Positions 15,207 through 22,731 of a DNA stretch of 64,000 nucleotides are shown piece after piece. The notes below the pieces were generated by a model. That model was not told the origin of the DNA, did not search any database, and saw nothing but the letters and a program-made list of their open reading frames with translations. Made by a program: the position numbers and the translations under genes. Source of the stretch: Fictibacillus fluitans (GTDB lineage: Bacteria > Bacillota > Bacilli > Bacillales > Fictibacillaceae); the NCBI RefSeq assembly GCF_030418125.1, contig NZ_JAUHTR010000013.1:1-64000 (forward strand). Direction: 5' to 3'. Each line of letters begins with the position of its first letter. Position 1 is the stretch's first letter.

Positions 15207-16508
15207 ATGGGTAAAAACATGAAAAAGATTTCATTAGCAGCAGGTGTCCTTTCCGCATCACTTCTTTTTACAGCAGCTTGTTCCAGTGACGGTGCATCAG
15301 GGGACAAAGCAAGCGGAAGCAAGGGCGACAAAGTCGTCATTGACATGTTCCAGGGTAAAGTAGAAATTGCCGACCAGCTTAAAGCGTTAACCGACCAATA
15401 TACAAAAGAACATCCGAACGTTACCTTTAACATTGAAACCGTAGGCGGTGGTGCAGACGGCGGTGCCGCTCTAAAAGCAAAATTCGCTTCCAACAAAGCG
15501 CCTGATATTTTCACCAGCTCAGGATACCAGGATGCTGTAACATGGAAAGACAAACTCGAAGACCTTTCCGATCAGCCGTGGGTTAAAAACGCCTACCCTA
15601 ACGCATTGAAGCCAATGACATTGGACGGAAAAGTTCTTGGCCAGCCTGTAAACCTTGAGGGCTATGGATTTGCGTACAACAAGGAATTGTTCAAAAAGGC
15701 AGGAATCACAACGCTTCCTACTACATTCTCTGAGCTGGAAGCAGCAGCGAAAAAATTAAAAGCTAAGGGCATCACACCTTTCTCAGTCGGTTATGGTGAG
15801 TGGTGGGTGCTCGCAAACCACGGCCTGAATGTTCCATTGGCTTATCAGGAAAGCGCGGACAAAAACTTTATTAGTGGTCTAAACGAAGGAAAAGCAAAGA
15901 TTGCGGACAGCAAATACTTTGACGATTATTTCAAATTGCTTGACCTGACCATCAAATACGGCAACAAAAACCCGTTGACTACTGACTACAACACTCAAGT
16001 AACACTATTTGCCAGCGGTGAAGCAGCAATGGTTCAGCAAGGTAACTGGATTCAGCCGATGATCGACAAAATCACACCGAACATGGATGTTGGCTTTATC
16101 CCAATGGCACTGAACGACAACAAAAAAGAAGCAGATAAGCTTATGGCAGATGTACCAAGTAACTGGGTTGTATACAACAAGGCACCAAAGGCTGATAAAA
16201 AAGCAGCAAAAGACTTCTTAAACTGGATGGTTTCTTCTAAAGAAGGAAAAGAAGCGTTGACGAAGGAATTTAAATACATCCCTGCATTTAAGAACATTGA
16301 CGCAAAAGCAGATGATATCGGACCACTTGGCGCTGAAATCCAGAAGTACTCCCAAGAAGGTAAAACGTACACTTGGCAGTTCATGAAATATCCAGATGGA
16401 GCAGGCCAGGAGTTTGGATCTACACTTCAAGCCTATGTTGGCAAGAAGAAATCCGAAAAAGAAACATTGGAAGCTCTTGATGCAACATGGAATAAGTTAA
16501 AGAAATAA
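15207..16508 (+). CDS. Extracellular sugar-binding lipoprotein of the ABC importer
   Basis: The 433-aa family 1 solute-binding protein has a lipoprotein signal, MKKISLAAGVLSASLLFTAAC, with Cys in the lipobox. A Ser/Gly/Lys linker and the bilobal binding fold follow. Typical blocks are VVIDMFQGKVEIADQLKALTDQY, APDIFTSSG, GYGFAYNKELFKKAGI with LPTTFSELEAAAKKLKAKGI, and FASGEAAMVQQGNWIQPMI. It is anchored outside the membrane and delivers sugar to the two permeases. The start follows AGGAGGG at eight bases. It is the last gene of the operon, before a strong terminator. Confidence 0.92.
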   Translation: MGKNMKKISLAAGVLSASLLFTAACSSDGASGDKASGSKGDKVVIDMFQGKVEIADQLKALTDQYTKEHPNVTFNIETVGGGADGGAALKAKFASNKAPDIFTSSGYQDAVTWKDKLEDLSDQPWVKNAYPNALKPMTLDGKVLGQPVNLEGYGFAYNKELFKKAGITTLPTTFSELEAAAKKLKAKGITPFSVGYGEWWVLANHGLNVPLAYQESADKNFISGLNEGKAKIADSKYFDDYFKLLDLTIKYGNKNPLTTDYNTQVTLFASGEAAMVQQGNWIQPMIDKITPNMDVGFIPMALNDNKKEADKLMADVPSNWVVYNKAPKADKKAAKDFLNWMVSSKEGKEALTKEFKYIPAFKNIDAKADDIGPLGAEIQKYSQEGKTYTWQFMKYPDGAGQEFGSTLQAYVGKKKSEKETLEALDATWNKLKK

Positions 16509-16611
16509 CAATTGGGAGAAACGCCCAAACCTCTACATCCTTTCACAGCATCTTACGTACGGTTCCTGTTACGTCTGACACAGAACGTGATATCTTGCAG
16601 TTCAACTCTTT

Positions 16612-16652
16612 TAACCCCTGGGAAAGCCTATTGGCTTTCCCAGGGGTTTTGT
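16612..16652 (+). terminator. Strong terminator of the sugar ABC operon
   Basis: CCCCTGGGAAAGCC pairs perfectly with its complement around TATT and is followed by TTTT. The roughly 100 bases between it and the binding-protein gene show only a minor hairpin (TTGGG/CCCAA). Confidence 0.9.
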
Positions 16653-16758
16653 GTGAGCTATCGGTACTTCCATCAGCTATGCGAGTCGCTTCTTTGTCTT
16701 AATCTACTGTTTCGGGACATCCATCCAATAGCCTGTCCCCGTCCCGGGCACACCACGA

Positions 16759-16791
16759 GTAAAGCCGCTTCATGGGTCGAAGCGGCTTTAT
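16759..16791 (-). terminator. Terminator of the ethanolamine operon
   Basis: Read on the minus strand, TAAAGCCGCTTC and GAAGCGGCTTTA form a perfect stem around seven bases. It starts right after the eutH stop codon. Confidence 0.85.
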
Positions 16792-18081
16792 TTATAAACT
16801 TTTGGCTTCTGGAATAATTCGGTCTTCCTGCTTCCCGAGAGCTTCTTCTGGATCTTCGTACTCTCCGGGCTGAATAACACCTTCAGCTATATCTTTTTTC
16901 TCAAGTTCGAGAGCTTTTGGCACTGAGAGCCAATAGGCGAAACCAATGGCAACAACACCAGCACCGAATTTTCCAAACATAATAGATGGGATGAGATTCG
17001 GCTGAAAGTTTGCGGTAAATGACAAGTGGTCACCGAACAAAAAAGCTGAACAAACAGCAAATGAAATATTAATCACTTTGTCTTTTGGTCTCATTGTTTT
17101 AATTAAACGGAACATGGCTAAAATGTTGGCAGCGGATGCTAAAAGTCCTGCACTACCAGCTGCTCCTAGACCTAATTTATTACCCATGCCATCCAAAGGC
17201 CTTGCCAAGTATTTACGAATCATATATACCATAGGGAAAGCCCCACAAAGCATAATCCCTATATATCCTGCAGTCTCCAACGCTCTAAACTGATCCTTTT
17301 TGTCTGCGATGATAGGGTCGAACCCCCAGCTGCCGAACAGTGCTGTAAATGCACCTGTAAAATATTCCACAATTGAAAAAACAAGCACCAATTTTATGCC
17401 AGAATCCATTATCTTACCAAACCACATAAATCCACTGATCATCTTATCTGGGAAAAAGCGAAGCCCTAAAGCAATAAGAGCAACAAAAAGAACAAGTGGC
17501 GTCAAATTCAGCATGATTTTGCCAAAAGTTAACGCCAGCTGATAACTGGCCTCACCACCCGTACTGATGACAGAACGTACCTCTGGCCGTGTAAGAGCCA
17601 TAGTGGCACTTGCGATAAACACCCCAATAGGAATGGTGAGAACACCAGACATCACACCTAAAGCCATATATTTATGATCACGTTTATCAAGCATAGCCAA
17701 GCCTACTGGAATAGAGAAAACAATTGTCGCTCCTGACATATAACCGACCGACATGGCCATAATCCAGCTTTCTTTTGTCGCAGCCAGAGCTTCGGCAAGC
17801 TGGTATCCCCCCATATCAACTGCAATGATTGTAGTGGCTGCGATTGCTGGGTCAGCACCAACAGCATGAAACATCGGTCCAAACACTTTTTCAATAAACG
17901 CTGACAAGTATGGAATTGATGCCATGATACCGGCAGCGGGCACGAATATATAACCAACAGAATGCAAACCCTCCATAAACTCTTTGCCTATTCCATCTTC
18001 ACTATTTCGAATGGAAGCAAAGGCACCAATAACGGCTGAAGCCATAATGACATAGATGACATAAGTTCCAATTTGACTCAC
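16792..18081 (-). CDS. eutH: Ethanolamine transporter EutH
   Basis: The 429-aa integral membrane protein has about ten hydrophobic segments. It carries EutH blocks such as GKEFMEGLHSVGYIFVPAAGIMA, AVDMGGYQLAEALA and FGDHLSFTANF. EutH lets ethanolamine into the cell when it is scarce or the pH is low. The tail (ELEKKDIAEGVIQPGEYEDPEEALGKQE) is longer and more acidic than in enteric EutH and is probably cytoplasmic. The start is a GTG after GGGGGGATTAG. It is the last gene of the operon and directly follows the second eutC. Confidence 0.93.
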   Translation of the reverse strand: MSQIGTYVIYVIMASAVIGAFASIRNSEDGIGKEFMEGLHSVGYIFVPAAGIMASIPYLSAFIEKVFGPMFHAVGADPAIAATTIIAVDMGGYQLAEALAATKESWIMAMSVGYMSGATIVFSIPVGLAMLDKRDHKYMALGVMSGVLTIPIGVFIASATMALTRPEVRSVISTGGEASYQLALTFGKIMLNLTPLVLFVALIALGLRFFPDKMISGFMWFGKIMDSGIKLVLVFSIVEYFTGAFTALFGSWGFDPIIADKKDQFRALETAGYIGIMLCGAFPMVYMIRKYLARPLDGMGNKLGLGAAGSAGLLASAANILAMFRLIKTMRPKDKVINISFAVCSAFLFGDHLSFTANFQPNLIPSIMFGKFGAGVVAIGFAYWLSVPKALELEKKDIAEGVIQPGEYEDPEEALGKQEDRIIPEAKSL

Positions 18082-18098
18082 CTAATCCCCCCTATCAG

Positions 18099-18980
18099 CT
18101 ATTTTTTGTTACGATGTTTAACCAATTGAACTCCGCTTGCTTTGTATTGAAGCATTTGTTCCAGTAAATCTGCCAAGTGCGCCCCTGCCTCAACAGGTGA
18201 GAGGCCGCCTTTATGAATGTTAGAGATGACTGTCCTGTCCGCTTCTACAGTATGTTCACCTGGTCGATAGACCATATAAGCACTTAAACTTTCAGCTGTT
18301 GCCAGACCTGGCCTTTCTCCGATTAGGGAGATAACAATATCTGAATCAACAATTTTGGCGACATGATCCTGAACCCACACCCTTGAACGTTTAACAAAAA
18401 GTGGTTTTGCATAGGTGATCCCCTTTAATGAAAGCCCTTGCACAATTGCAGGCAACAAATCTCTTGTATTGGATTCAACAGCAGTGGAACTTAATCCATC
18501 ACATATGATGATTTGTATCTGCTTTCCTTTTTCTCCATTCTCTTTCAGCCAACGGATAGATTCATCATTAAGTGTCCGTCCCGCTTCAAGATCCATTAAA
18601 TAGGTTTCCATATCTTCTGCCTTTGTTTGAAGAACGGGCAGATTCAGTTCTTTGATCATGTCCGGTTCCACATCTTTCAAAACAGCATCCTGTGCTGCGG
18701 CATGATCAATCCTGAATTGGAGATAGCTCTTGGTTTTCATTCTAGTACCTGAGCGCCCAATGCCGATCCGAGCGGGAGTGATTTTTTGAGCATGCTGGAT
18801 AGTATCCTTGTTTTTAGGCTCATCTACCGCCATTTCTGCTTGTTCTGTAAAATCTATAATATCTGCTGCAGAATCTGTTTTTTTTAATGGAACACCTTCT
18901 TTATTTTCATTGCTTGCTTTAGTTTTGTTTAGCTCTTGCAGGACCTCATTCACTATTTTGGTTATTTCAGTTTGATTCAT
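18099..18980 (-). CDS. eutC: Ethanolamine ammonia-lyase small subunit, second copy
   Basis: The 293-aa protein is the second EutC-type small subunit of this operon. The core has PARIGIGRSGTRMKTKSYLQFRIDHAAAQDAV, then QIIICDGLSS, ISLIGERPGLATAESLSAYMVYRP and VISNIHKGGLSPVEAGAHLADLL, which together form the base-on cobalamin-binding fold. Residues 1-18 (MNQTEITKIVNEVLQELN) form an amphipathic helix of the kind that targets cargo into microcompartments. A long charged linker follows. It lies 11 bases after the second eutB, so the pair makes one enzyme. The start was set at ATG 18980, eight bases after AGGAG. Confidence 0.9.
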   Translation of the reverse strand: MNQTEITKIVNEVLQELNKTKASNENKEGVPLKKTDSAADIIDFTEQAEMAVDEPKNKDTIQHAQKITPARIGIGRSGTRMKTKSYLQFRIDHAAAQDAVLKDVEPDMIKELNLPVLQTKAEDMETYLMDLEAGRTLNDESIRWLKENGEKGKQIQIIICDGLSSTAVESNTRDLLPAIVQGLSLKGITYAKPLFVKRSRVWVQDHVAKIVDSDIVISLIGERPGLATAESLSAYMVYRPGEHTVEADRTVISNIHKGGLSPVEAGAHLADLLEQMLQYKASGVQLVKHRNKK

Positions 18981-18991
18981 TCGTTTCACTC

Positions 18992-20353
18992 CTAATCAAA
19001 AATAGAGAGATCTCCAGCACGGTTGGTCAGCTTGCCATTTTCCATTAATCCCATGTTTTCCATCCACTTTTCAAACTCGCTTAAAGGCCGTAAGCCCAAC
19101 ATCTCCCTTAAACTCGCATTATCATGAAAACTGGTGTCCTGGTAATTTAGCATAACATCATCACCACCTGGGACACCCATGTAAAAATTGGCACCGGCAA
19201 CTGTGGTTAAGATTCCTGCTATCTCCTGATCGTTCTGATCAGCGTGCATATGGTTGGTATAGGTTGGCGCTATCCCCATAGGCAACCCATGCATTTTGCC
19301 CATGAAAAGATCTTCGAGGTCTGCACGTATCATCTGTTTCCCATCAAACAATGTCTCCGGACCAATAAAGCCAGAAACATTGTTAACCATGAAGGGTGAC
19401 CAGTGCTTGGCAAATCCATAGGTTCTTGATTCGAGCGTCTGCATATCCACACCATGGTCAGCATCGAGTGAAACTTCTGAACCTTGGCCAGTTTCAAAAT
19501 AAAAAATGTTTGGTCCGGTTGAAGTTCCCTGTTTTTTCATAAGCTGCTCACCATAGTCAAGAATTTCCTTGGTGACGCCAAACGCTTCATTTCCTTTTTG
19601 TGTTCCAGCCAAACTTTGGAACATAAGGGCAACAGGAGCTCCTTTTTCCAATGCCTCAATTTGCGTTGTAATATGAGCCAGGACACAGTTCTGGGTTGGG
19701 ATTTTCCATTTATCCATAAAATCATGTGTCATGTGAAGAATCCTTGAAACAGAATCAGCAGTATCTACATTTGGATTTACCCCGATAACAGCATCACCAG
19801 AACCGTAGGAGAGCCCTTCTTTTAAAGAATACAAGATGCCTTCAGGCAAATCCGTTGGATGGTTCGGCTGGCATCTAAACGCTAGCCGGCCGGGTTCCCC
19901 AATTAAGGTATTACAAAAAGCCTGATATTTCATTTTTTGTGCGGCCATTACAAGATCTATCGTAGACATCAGCTTGGCCACACCTGAAATCATCTCACTC
20001 GTCAATCCCTGAGTGAGTTTTCTCAACTCATGAAAAGTTGTTGTATGAGAGAGAATATAGTCGCGAAGTTCACCAATCGTCATTGTTTGAAATTCCCTGT
20101 ATATTGAAAGATTGATATTGTCATAGATAACCTTTGTGACAAGATCCGTTTCATAGGGGATCACTGGATTTTCATAAAAATCTTTTAATTGAAGCTCGCT
20201 TAATACAACTTTCGCTGCCATCCTTTCCAATGAGGTGGCCGCTGCGATTCCCGACATTATATCACCGGATTTTTCTTCACTTGCTTTAGCAAGAACTTCT
20301 TTAATAGATTTAAAATGATAGGTGTCATTTTTTATCCTGCAAGATAATTTCAT
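18992..20353 (-). CDS. eutB: EutB-type ammonia-lyase large subunit, second and variant copy
   Basis: This is a 453-aa TIM-barrel large subunit of the adenosylcobalamin-dependent ammonia-lyase family, with no length change against E. coli EutB, so residue numbers agree. Arg160, Gln162, Asn193 and Glu287 of the substrate pocket are kept (FRCQPN, GVNPN, YFETGQGSE). Position 362 is Ala (MGIAPTYTNH), where E. coli and the first copy have Asp, and position 161 is Cys instead of Leu. Asp362 contacts the amino group of ethanolamine, so activity may be weak or directed to another amino alcohol. It lies between the BMC shell genes and eutC2/eutH, translated from ATG after GGAGGGACAATTC. Confidence 0.9.
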   Translation of the reverse strand: MKLSCRIKNDTYHFKSIKEVLAKASEEKSGDIMSGIAAATSLERMAAKVVLSELQLKDFYENPVIPYETDLVTKVIYDNINLSIYREFQTMTIGELRDYILSHTTTFHELRKLTQGLTSEMISGVAKLMSTIDLVMAAQKMKYQAFCNTLIGEPGRLAFRCQPNHPTDLPEGILYSLKEGLSYGSGDAVIGVNPNVDTADSVSRILHMTHDFMDKWKIPTQNCVLAHITTQIEALEKGAPVALMFQSLAGTQKGNEAFGVTKEILDYGEQLMKKQGTSTGPNIFYFETGQGSEVSLDADHGVDMQTLESRTYGFAKHWSPFMVNNVSGFIGPETLFDGKQMIRADLEDLFMGKMHGLPMGIAPTYTNHMHADQNDQEIAGILTTVAGANFYMGVPGGDDVMLNYQDTSFHDNASLREMLGLRPLSEFEKWMENMGLMENGKLTNRAGDLSIFD

Positions 20354-20389
20354 GAATTGTCCCTCCTCTCATGAACATCAATCCAAGTT

Positions 20390-20761
20390 TTACTTGCTTT
20401 TCTTCTTTAATTCCGTATTACCTTCGAGTGTCTTGTTTTCAACGGGCAGGCTTTTCACCTGTTTATTTTCTGTTTTTTTGATAGCATTCTTATTCGTTTG
20501 ATTAATAATTCCTGCGACATCATCATCAGGACGGGGAATAATATGCACAGATATTAACTCTCCTACACGCTGAGCCGCTTCTTTTCCAACTTCTAATGCC
20601 GCCTGCACAGCCCCTACATCTCCTTCAATAAGAACCGTCACCAATGCACCATCAATTTTTTCCTGGGTGACAAGCCGGACATCTGCCGCTTTAATCATAG
20701 CATCCGCTGCTTCAATGGAACCGATTAAACCTTTTGTTTCTAGCATTCCGATAGCTTTTCC
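20390..20761 (-). CDS. BMC shell protein with basic C-terminal tail
   Basis: The 123-aa protein starts with one Pfam00936-type BMC domain (GKAIGMLETKGLIGSIEAADAMIKAADVRLV and later GDVGAVQAALEVGKEAAQRVGELISVHIIPRP). It would therefore form a hexameric tile of the compartment wall. About 35 extra residues follow, rich in Lys and Asn and ending ELKKKSK. EutK of enterics also has a C-terminal extension, but there it is a winged helix, and no such fold is evident here. The start was placed at GTG 20761 behind AGGTGAG, because the upstream ATG has no ribosome-binding site and lies inside eutN. Confidence 0.88.
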   Translation of the reverse strand, partial: GKAIGMLETKGLIGSIEAADAMIKAADVRLVTQEKIDGALVTVLIEGDVGAVQAALEVGKEAAQRVGELISVHIIPRPDDDVAGIINQTNKNAIKKTENKQVKSLPVENKTLEGNTELKKKSK

Positions 20762-20768
20762 CACAAAC

Positions 20769-21041
20769 TCACCTGCTTTCCACATCTATTGAATCTACTA
20801 TTCCAATAACCGCTGAATCTATTGGCACATTATTATTTTCAATGACAAACCTCGCAGCGCTTCCGCTAGTTATCATTACTTTGTCACCAATACCTGCTCC
20901 AATACGGTCAGCTGCAATAACGGGACTTTCAATCGGTGAACCATCGGGTAACTCAAGCTGAATGAATAGAAATTTTAAGCCGATAAGGCCTTCTTCTTTT
21001 CTCGTTGCCCATATATTTCCGATTACAGTACCTATTTTCAT
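20769..21041 (-). CDS. eutN: Microcompartment vertex protein EutN
   Basis: The 90-aa protein belongs to the EutN/CcmL family, which forms pentamers that close the vertices of the shell. It begins MKIGTVIGNIWATRKEEGLIGLKFLFIQ, has AADRIGAGIGDKVMITSGSAARF in the middle and ends PIDSAVIGIVDSIDV, all standard. It is directly followed by the tailed BMC gene and preceded by the EutQ-motif gene, within a tightly packed operon. Confidence 0.93.
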   Translation of the reverse strand: MKIGTVIGNIWATRKEEGLIGLKFLFIQLELPDGSPIESPVIAADRIGAGIGDKVMITSGSAARFVIENNNVPIDSAVIGIVDSIDVESR

Positions 21042-21053
21042 GGTATCACCGCC

Positions 21054-21713
21054 TTACTCATCCAGAATCATTATTCTTATCCCTTGTTTCCTTGCTGCAT
21101 CCCAAGCTAAAGGTGTGACAATGGTTTCTTTATTAATCCTGAGTTCTTTCCTATTTGCTGCATTAATATCGTTCTCAGTCAAAAGTTTATTCTGTAATAA
21201 CGATTTATCAGGATTTCTTTCCTTTGCATCTATGTCTAGTTCTCCTTTTAAATCTTTTAAGCTAGTTATTCTTACGCCAAACGTTTCTAACCGGATTTTT
21301 TGGTTAAGTAAATATTCCTTATAGGCAGTTTTTGTAGAATACACTTCATTTTCAACCTTTGAAAGTAACATTGTAATCGGCAAATTCCCGTGCAGCGCTT
21401 TTGCCAAGGCGAGACTCTGCGGCGTGTCTGTTAATCCTAGCGCTCCTCTGACAATTAAATCCTGATCAACATTCATAAAAAGAACTTGGGCGGTTGAATC
21501 TTGGAAAATGTCACTCTGTTCGTTCTTCACCACACAGATTTCAAAATATGGTCTGCACGTTAAAGTGACTTGCTGCAACGCCGATGGTTCTGCACCACTT
21601 GCAAATATATACAGCAGTGGTTTTTGTTTCTCCATTAAATCTTCAGTTTGAAGGCGCTGTAAAACTTCTTCAACAATTTTTGTAATGAGTTCCCGATCGG
21701 CAGACCTATTCAT
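21054..21713 (-). CDS. Eut cluster protein with targeting helix and EutQ-like motif
   Basis: The function of this 219-aa protein is not known to me. It has three recognisable parts. Residues 6-21 (DRELITKIVEEVLQRL) form an amphipathic helix like the targeting peptides of the neighbouring enzymes. The middle (KPLLYIFASGAEPSAL and on) looks like an alpha/beta flavoprotein-like fold. The last 43 residues (LLTENDINAANRKEL, then ETIVTPLAWDAARKQGI) resemble the N-terminal segment of EutQ. It overlaps pduL by eight bases, so it is translated with it. It is probably cargo or an assembly factor of the compartment. Confidence 0.7.
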   Translation of the reverse strand: MNRSADRELITKIVEEVLQRLQTEDLMEKQKPLLYIFASGAEPSALQQVTLTCRPYFEICVVKNEQSDIFQDSTAQVLFMNVDQDLIVRGALGLTDTPQSLALAKALHGNLPITMLLSKVENEVYSTKTAYKEYLLNQKIRLETFGVRITSLKDLKGELDIDAKERNPDKSLLQNKLLTENDINAANRKELRINKETIVTPLAWDAARKQGIRIMILDE

Positions 21714-22365
21714 TGTGAAGAAATCCTTTTTTTATCAACACACCGGAATTTCCTGTATGGATAGCTGCAGCATTCGCTTCATCAGTGTCAATATGCATTT
21801 CAAGCTTATAACGATCAGAAACGCGAATAAGAACTTGATCAAATTGAATCGGTCGTTCAGATTTCACGGAAATGGTTACAAGATCACCATCCGATACCCC
21901 ATAGAGGTTAGCGTCTTCGGGATTCATGTGAATATGGCGCTGGGCGATAATCAATCCTTCTTCAATGTGTAGACTGCCTTTTGGCCCGAAAATGACACAG
22001 GGTGATGAGTTTAGAATCTCCCCTGATTGTCTTACTGGGGGCTCATACCCCATTTTTACAGCATCCGTCTGGCTAATCTCAATTTGAGTCGAGCTTCGAA
22101 CGGGCCCCAGCACCCTTACCCGTTCAATGCTCCCTTTTCTTCCAGCAATCGTAAGTGTTTCATTGGCTGCATACTGGCCAGGCTGAGAAAGATCTGCTTT
22201 CTTTGTAAGCTCGTAATCCTTGCCGAACAAAATTTGCATATGCTCTTTTGATAGATGAACATGTCTGGCAGAAACAGCAATCGGCACTTGTTTCTCGCTC
22301 ATGTTAATATTCTGGAACTTTTCAATAACTTGTGCAACAATTGAGCGGACAGTCTCCTCATTCAA
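21706..22365 (-). CDS. pduL: Phosphate propanoyl/acetyltransferase PduL type
   Basis: The enzyme converts acetyl-CoA and phosphate to acetyl-phosphate and frees CoA inside the compartment, replacing EutD. Two PduL repeats are visible. The first has PIAVSARHVHLSKEHMQILFG, and the second has IIAQRHIHMNPEDANLYGV, with the His residues that hold zinc. The N-terminus after a TTG start (22365, AGGGG eight bases ahead) is a short amphipathic helix, NEETVRSIVAQVIEKFQN, a typical targeting peptide. An ATG at 22392 would add nine residues but has no ribosome-binding site. Confidence 0.92.
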   Translation of the reverse strand: MNEETVRSIVAQVIEKFQNINMSEKQVPIAVSARHVHLSKEHMQILFGKDYELTKKADLSQPGQYAANETLTIAGRKGSIERVRVLGPVRSSTQIEISQTDAVKMGYEPPVRQSGEILNSSPCVIFGPKGSLHIEEGLIIAQRHIHMNPEDANLYGVSDGDLVTISVKSERPIQFDQVLIRVSDRYKLEMHIDTDEANAAAIHTGNSGVLIKKGFLHNE

Positions 22366-22396
22366 TGCTACATCCCCTGCCTTTCCACACATTTAA

Positions 22397-22678
22397 CTAT
22401 AGTGTTTCAGCCTTTGGGAGAATGGCCTCAAGTTCGTTGTGTGGACGTGGGATGACATGTACAGAAAGAAGTTCTCCAATGCGTTGTGCTGCAGCGGCTC
22501 CTGCCTCTGTAGCTGCTTTAACTGCACCAACGTCTCCTCTTACTAAAACCGTAACTAATCCTCCTCCAACATGAACTTTCCCAACCAAGTTTACATTTGC
22601 AGCTTTCACCATAGCGTCTGCAGCTTCCACAGAAGCTACCAATCCTTTAGTTTCGATCATTCCTAATGCGTTAGACAT
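22397..22678 (-). CDS. eutM: Major BMC shell protein EutM/PduA type
   Basis: The 93-aa single BMC-domain protein forms the hexagonal facets of the microcompartment. It reads [59 protein letters not shown] and so on, close to the family standard. The start ATG at 22678 is eight bases after AGGAGG, while the ATG two codons earlier is too close. It lies 50 bases downstream of eutE. Confidence 0.94.
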   Translation of the reverse strand: MSNALGMIETKGLVASVEAADAMVKAANVNLVGKVHVGGGLVTVLVRGDVGAVKAATEAGAAAAQRIGELLSVHVIPRPHNELEAILPKAETL

Positions 22679-22731
22679 ATTCATTTCCTCCTGATATTTT
22701 TATTTTTTTAAATTCAGCGTATTGAATTGGA

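Noticed and set aside
16509-16791. Gap between the ABC operon and eutH considered for an RNA gene
   Set aside because: It holds two ordinary terminators and one small hairpin. No promoter or conserved RNA pattern was seen.
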